Part shown: piece after piece, positions 32,435 to 35,066 of the stretch
Position numbering within the stretch: position 1 is the stretch's first letter
Layout: the number at the start of each line of letters is the position of its first letter
Assembly: GCA_011052815.1 (NCBI GenBank)
Contig: DRIG01000058.1
Location: 1 to 35,066 of the forward strand
Source: a candidate division WOR-3 bacterium
Lineage (GTDB): Bacteria; Hydrothermota; Tepidihabitantia; SM23-42
Direction: 5' to 3'
Length of the DNA stretch: 35,066 nt
Notes under the pieces: model-generated
Seen by the model: the letters and a program-made list of their open reading frames with translations, nothing else
What the model was told of the DNA's origin: nothing
The model's database searches: none
Translations under genes and position numbers: made by a program

Positions 32435-32481
32435 CGGATGTCAGACGGAATGAATTTTTATTTTCACTGAATGGATGTCTA

Positions 32482-32499
32482 ATGTAAAGATTTGACCCC
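32482..32499 (+). promoter_or_regulatory. 18-bp motif upstream of fhs (candidate operator)
   Basis: ATGTAAAGATTTGACCCC, preceded by GATGTCTA as at pyrR (GATGTTTA). It ends exactly 9 bp before the fhs -35 box. Confidence 0.6.
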
Positions 32500-32508
32500 A
32501 AATGCAGA

Positions 32509-32536
32509 TTGACATAATGAATCCTGGCGATATACT
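32509..32536 (+). promoter_or_regulatory. Promoter of fhs (leaderless)
   Basis: TTGACA at 32509-32514, a 16-bp spacer and TATACT at 32531-32536; the fhs ATG begins 6 bp later. Confidence 0.7.
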
Positions 32537-32542
32537 AAATAT

Positions 32543-34213
32543 ATGAAGAGTGATTTAGAAATTGCCCAGGAAGCCACGCTGGTGCCGATTATGGATCTGG
32601 CGAAAAGGCTTGATATTGACGACGATTTTGTTATTCCCTGTGGAGTTTTTAAAGCCAAAATATCACTTCAATTTTATGAAAAGGTTAAAACGGCGCCGGA
32701 TGGTAAACTCGTGCTGGTAACCGCAATGACACCCACGCGATACGGCGAGGGCAAGACCACGGTTTCCATTGGATTGAGTATGGCGTTGAACAAGCTCGGC
32801 AGGAGTTCGATCGTGACTTTACGGGAGCCGTCCCTGGGACCGGTCTTTGGAATCAAAGGAGGCGCCGCCGGCGGCGGCTATGTGCAGGTTCTGCCGATGG
32901 AAGATATAAATCTGCATTTTACCGGTGACATCCACGCAATCAGTGCGGCTCATAATTTGCTCTCAGCCGTTCTCGACAGCCACATCCACTTCGGAAACAG
33001 ATTGAAGATCGATGAACGCGAAATACTCTTCCGCCGGGCGATGGATATGAATGATCGAAGTTTGCGCGATATCGTCGTGGGATTGGGAGGCCGACCGAAC
33101 GGCCCGGCGCGTGAAGACGGGTTTATCATCACTGCCGCCAGTGAGGTGATGGCGATTCTCGCTCTTTCGCAGTCTTTACCCGAATTGAAAGAACGGCTTG
33201 GAAAGATTCTGGTTTCATTTGATATGGAAGGCAACCCCATTTATGCAAAAGATTTCGGTGTGCACGGTGCAATGGCGGCGCTTTTAAAGGATGCGCTGAA
33301 ACCGAACCTCGTGCAGACAATCGATCACACGCCGGCGTTTATTCATTGCGGACCGTTCGCCAATATCGCCCATGGCACCTGCAGTATCATCGCGATAAAG
33401 ATGGCTCAGAAACTCTGTGATTTCACGGTTGTCGAAGCCGGCTTCGGTTCAGACCTCGGTGCGGAAAAATTTATTGATATCGTCTCACGGGTCGGCGGGT
33501 TTAATGTGGATGGTGCGGTGCTGGTGGCGACAATCAGGGCGTTGAAACTGCACGGCGGCGCTGTGAAGAAAACTCCGCAGTCAGGCACCACTGAAGAACT
33601 CAAAAAGGGATTTCTGAATCTGGAGAAGCACATCGACAACTTGATTAAATTCGGAATAAAACCCGTCGTCGCTCTGAATGTTTTTGAAGGTGATACCGAC
33701 GAGGAGATCAAACTGGTCCAGGAATTTTGTAGGGATCGCGATGTAAAGTGTGCAGAGGTAAGGGCGTTTTCTCAGGGAGCGGACGGAGCTGTGGAACTTG
33801 CAGAACTCGTCTGCGAATCGATCCGGAAAAACGAATGCTGTATCCGTCCAATATATGATTTAGAGGATACCATCGAAGAGAAGATTGAAAAGGTGGCGAC
33901 TCAGATATACGGTGCCGCGCGTGTTGTATACACTCCGAAGGCCGAGAAGAATATAAGACGAATAAAGAGATTGAAATTCGATAAACTGCCGATCTGTATT
34001 GCAAAGACCAACAGTTCTCTGTCGGATAATCCCGCATTATACGGCAGACCGGAAAATTTCAAGATCACCATCAGGGGAATCAATATCTCTTCAGGAGCGG
34101 GTTTTCTGGTACCTTTAGCCGGTGAAGTTATGCTGATGCCGGGATTGTCAAAGGTTCCGAACGCCCAGAGGATTGATATTGATGAGCAAGGAAGGATTTC
34201 AGGGTTGTCATAA
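32543..34213 (+). CDS. fhs: Formate-tetrahydrofolate ligase
   Basis: Makes 10-formyl-tetrahydrofolate from formate, THF and ATP, feeding purine synthesis and, in anaerobes, one-carbon or acetyl-CoA metabolism. 556 residues, full family length. The nucleotide loop TPTRYGEGKTTVSIGL is near residue 65, followed by REPSLGPVFGIKGGAAGGGY, GDIHAISAAHNLL, the GHGAMAALLKDA-like and IDHTPAFIHCGPFANIAHG segments, and EAGFGSDLGAEKF. The C-terminus carries GINISSGAGFLVPLAGEVMLMPGL-like sequence. No Shine-Dalgarno is visible and the promoter is immediately adjacent. Divergent from purM, which shares the candidate operator. Confidence 0.97.
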   Translation: MKSDLEIAQEATLVPIMDLAKRLDIDDDFVIPCGVFKAKISLQFYEKVKTAPDGKLVLVTAMTPTRYGEGKTTVSIGLSMALNKLGRSSIVTLREPSLGPVFGIKGGAAGGGYVQVLPMEDINLHFTGDIHAISAAHNLLSAVLDSHIHFGNRLKIDEREILFRRAMDMNDRSLRDIVVGLGGRPNGPAREDGFIITAASEVMAILALSQSLPELKERLGKILVSFDMEGNPIYAKDFGVHGAMAALLKDALKPNLVQTIDHTPAFIHCGPFANIAHGTCSIIAIKMAQKLCDFTVVEAGFGSDLGAEKFIDIVSRVGGFNVDGAVLVATIRALKLHGGAVKKTPQSGTTEELKKGFLNLEKHIDNLIKFGIKPVVALNVFEGDTDEEIKLVQEFCRDRDVKCAEVRAFSQGADGAVELAELVCESIRKNECCIRPIYDLEDTIEEKIEKVATQIYGAARVVYTPKAEKNIRRIKRLKFDKLPICIAKTNSSLSDNPALYGRPENFKITIRGINISSGAGFLVPLAGEVMLMPGLSKVPNAQRIDIDEQGRISGLS

Positions 34214-34257
34214 GTCTTATTTGATTGAACAAAAGAGGATGAAGAGGAGAGTGTAGT

Positions 34258-35066
34258 ATGCCGGCAAATCTACCGCCGCAGTATTTTGATGTTGAGAAAA
34301 AATACAGGGAGGCGAAAGAGCTGCAGGAGAAGCTGGTTTATCTCCAGCAGATGTTGTCGGTCGTTCCAAAACATAAAGGTACGGAAAAATTACAGGCTGA
34401 ACTGAAGACGAAGATTTCAAAGCTCAAAAACACCATCGCCAAACAGAAAAAATCAAAAGGATCCGGAGGTATCTGGTATCAGGTTGAAAAACAGGGAGCG
34501 GGTCAGGTTGTTCTCGTGGGGCTGCCCAATTGTGGAAAATCAACTGTTCTCAATACATTGACCAATGCACATGCCGCGGTCGGAGATTATCCATTTACCA
34601 CCCAGTTGCCCAAGGTGGGTATGATGGAATTTAAAGACATCAAGATTCAGATTGTTGATACACCGCCTTTACATGACGATGCACCGGCATGGCTTTTCGG
34701 TCTGTACAGAAACGGCGATCTTCTGTTGATCGTTCTCGACGCAACCCACGAACCGGCCAGCCAGTTTGATACAATCCATCATGCCCTTAATGAGAAGAAT
34801 ATTTTTATAAGAAAACAGGAATTCGGTGATTTTAAAAATACAGTGATTCTTTTGAATAAAGTGGATGTCAATGACGGATATACTCAATTTGTCGGACAGT
34901 ACGGCGAAGAGTTTGTCGTTGTACCGTTTTCAACGCATTCGGAAGAGCAGACGGCATTATTAAAAGAAAAGTTATTTGACGAGTTGCATATCATCAGGGT
35001 TTATACGAAAAAGATCGGCAGACCCGTGGTAAGAAATGAACCGATTGTGCTCAAACAGGGCACGAC
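34258..35066 (+). CDS. DRG/Obg-family GTPase with TGS domain, truncated by the window end
   Basis: First 269 residues; no stop before the window ends. A helical, basic N-terminal part (1-70, with KGTEKLQAELKTKISKL as in DRG proteins) leads to the G domain: G1 GLPNCGKST (88-96), G2 region YPFTTQLP, G3 DTPP (134-137, lacking the usual DxxG), G4 NKVD (200-203). The residues after ~240 (IIRVYTKKIGRPVVRNEPIVL) are the beginning of a TGS domain. Archaeal/eukaryotic DRG-like members are ribosome-associated GTPases. The ATG has AGGAGAG 8-9 bp upstream and lies 44 bp after fhs. Confidence 0.85.
   Translation, partial: MPANLPPQYFDVEKKYREAKELQEKLVYLQQMLSVVPKHKGTEKLQAELKTKISKLKNTIAKQKKSKGSGGIWYQVEKQGAGQVVLVGLPNCGKSTVLNTLTNAHAAVGDYPFTTQLPKVGMMEFKDIKIQIVDTPPLHDDAPAWLFGLYRNGDLLLIVLDATHEPASQFDTIHHALNEKNIFIRKQEFGDFKNTVILLNKVDVNDGYTQFVGQYGEEFVVVPFSTHSEEQTALLKEKLFDELHIIRVYTKKIGRPVVRNEPIVLKQGT

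Overview
The window looks like chromosomal DNA of an uncultured, probably Gram-negative anaerobe. Candidates are the FCB neighbourhood or a candidate phylum of the WOR-3 (Stahlbacteria) kind. The grounds are a secreted protein ending in a type IX-like sorting tail, a four-subunit 2-oxoacid:ferredoxin oxidoreductase, the DUF4159/DUF4175 envelope cluster, and dispersed repeats of the GATTCTTCG...CAGAATGAC type. The taxonomy is inference; no rRNA or tRNA is visible.

Layout. 1-344: complex dispersed repeat. 345-2088 (minus): PhoU/TrkA-C regulator and a duplicated MgtE-like permease. 2150-5645 (minus): ubiA-like, uppP and an exported S9 peptidase, joined by ATGA overlaps. 5777-13218 (plus): ruvX, mltG, two paralogous proteins with divergent class III nucleotide cyclase domains behind long unrecognised helical N-termini, then a REC-GAF-GGDEF diguanylate cyclase, all with overlapping stops and starts. 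13222-14894 (minus): CBS-pair protein and cation/proton antiporter. 15168-17924 (minus): large secreted HEYGHH metallopeptidase. 18170-19006 (minus): panC. 19007-19584: second copy of the complex repeat and the promoter of porCDAB (19585-22536). 22603-23211: HAD phosphatase. 23214-27622 (minus): DUF4159, DUF4175 and TPR genes. 27668-27900: MITE-like element with 20-bp perfect inverted ends and a 9-bp target duplication. 28040-31390: pyrR, pyrB, pyrC and an unknown gene. 31397-32374 (minus): purM, divergent from fhs (32543-34213), which is followed by a DRG/Obg-type GTPase cut by the window end.

Most notable. (1) The two cyclase-like proteins keep both metal Asp residues and the Lys before the second, but lack the usual VNxAxR signature and share an ANxYS motif instead; they are translationally coupled to a diguanylate cyclase with an intact inhibitory site. 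(2) An 18-bp motif, ATGTAAAGATTTGACCCC, sits exactly 9 bp upstream of the -35 box of pyrR, fhs and purM, pointing toward each gene, so it could be a shared operator of nucleotide/one-carbon genes or a repeat carrying a promoter. (3) Ten inferred promoters all have a 16-bp spacer, and six put the -10 box only 5-8 bp before the start codon, which predicts leaderless mRNAs.

Together the genes cover pyrimidine and purine synthesis, one-carbon and 2-oxoacid metabolism, ion homeostasis, envelope construction and second-messenger signalling.
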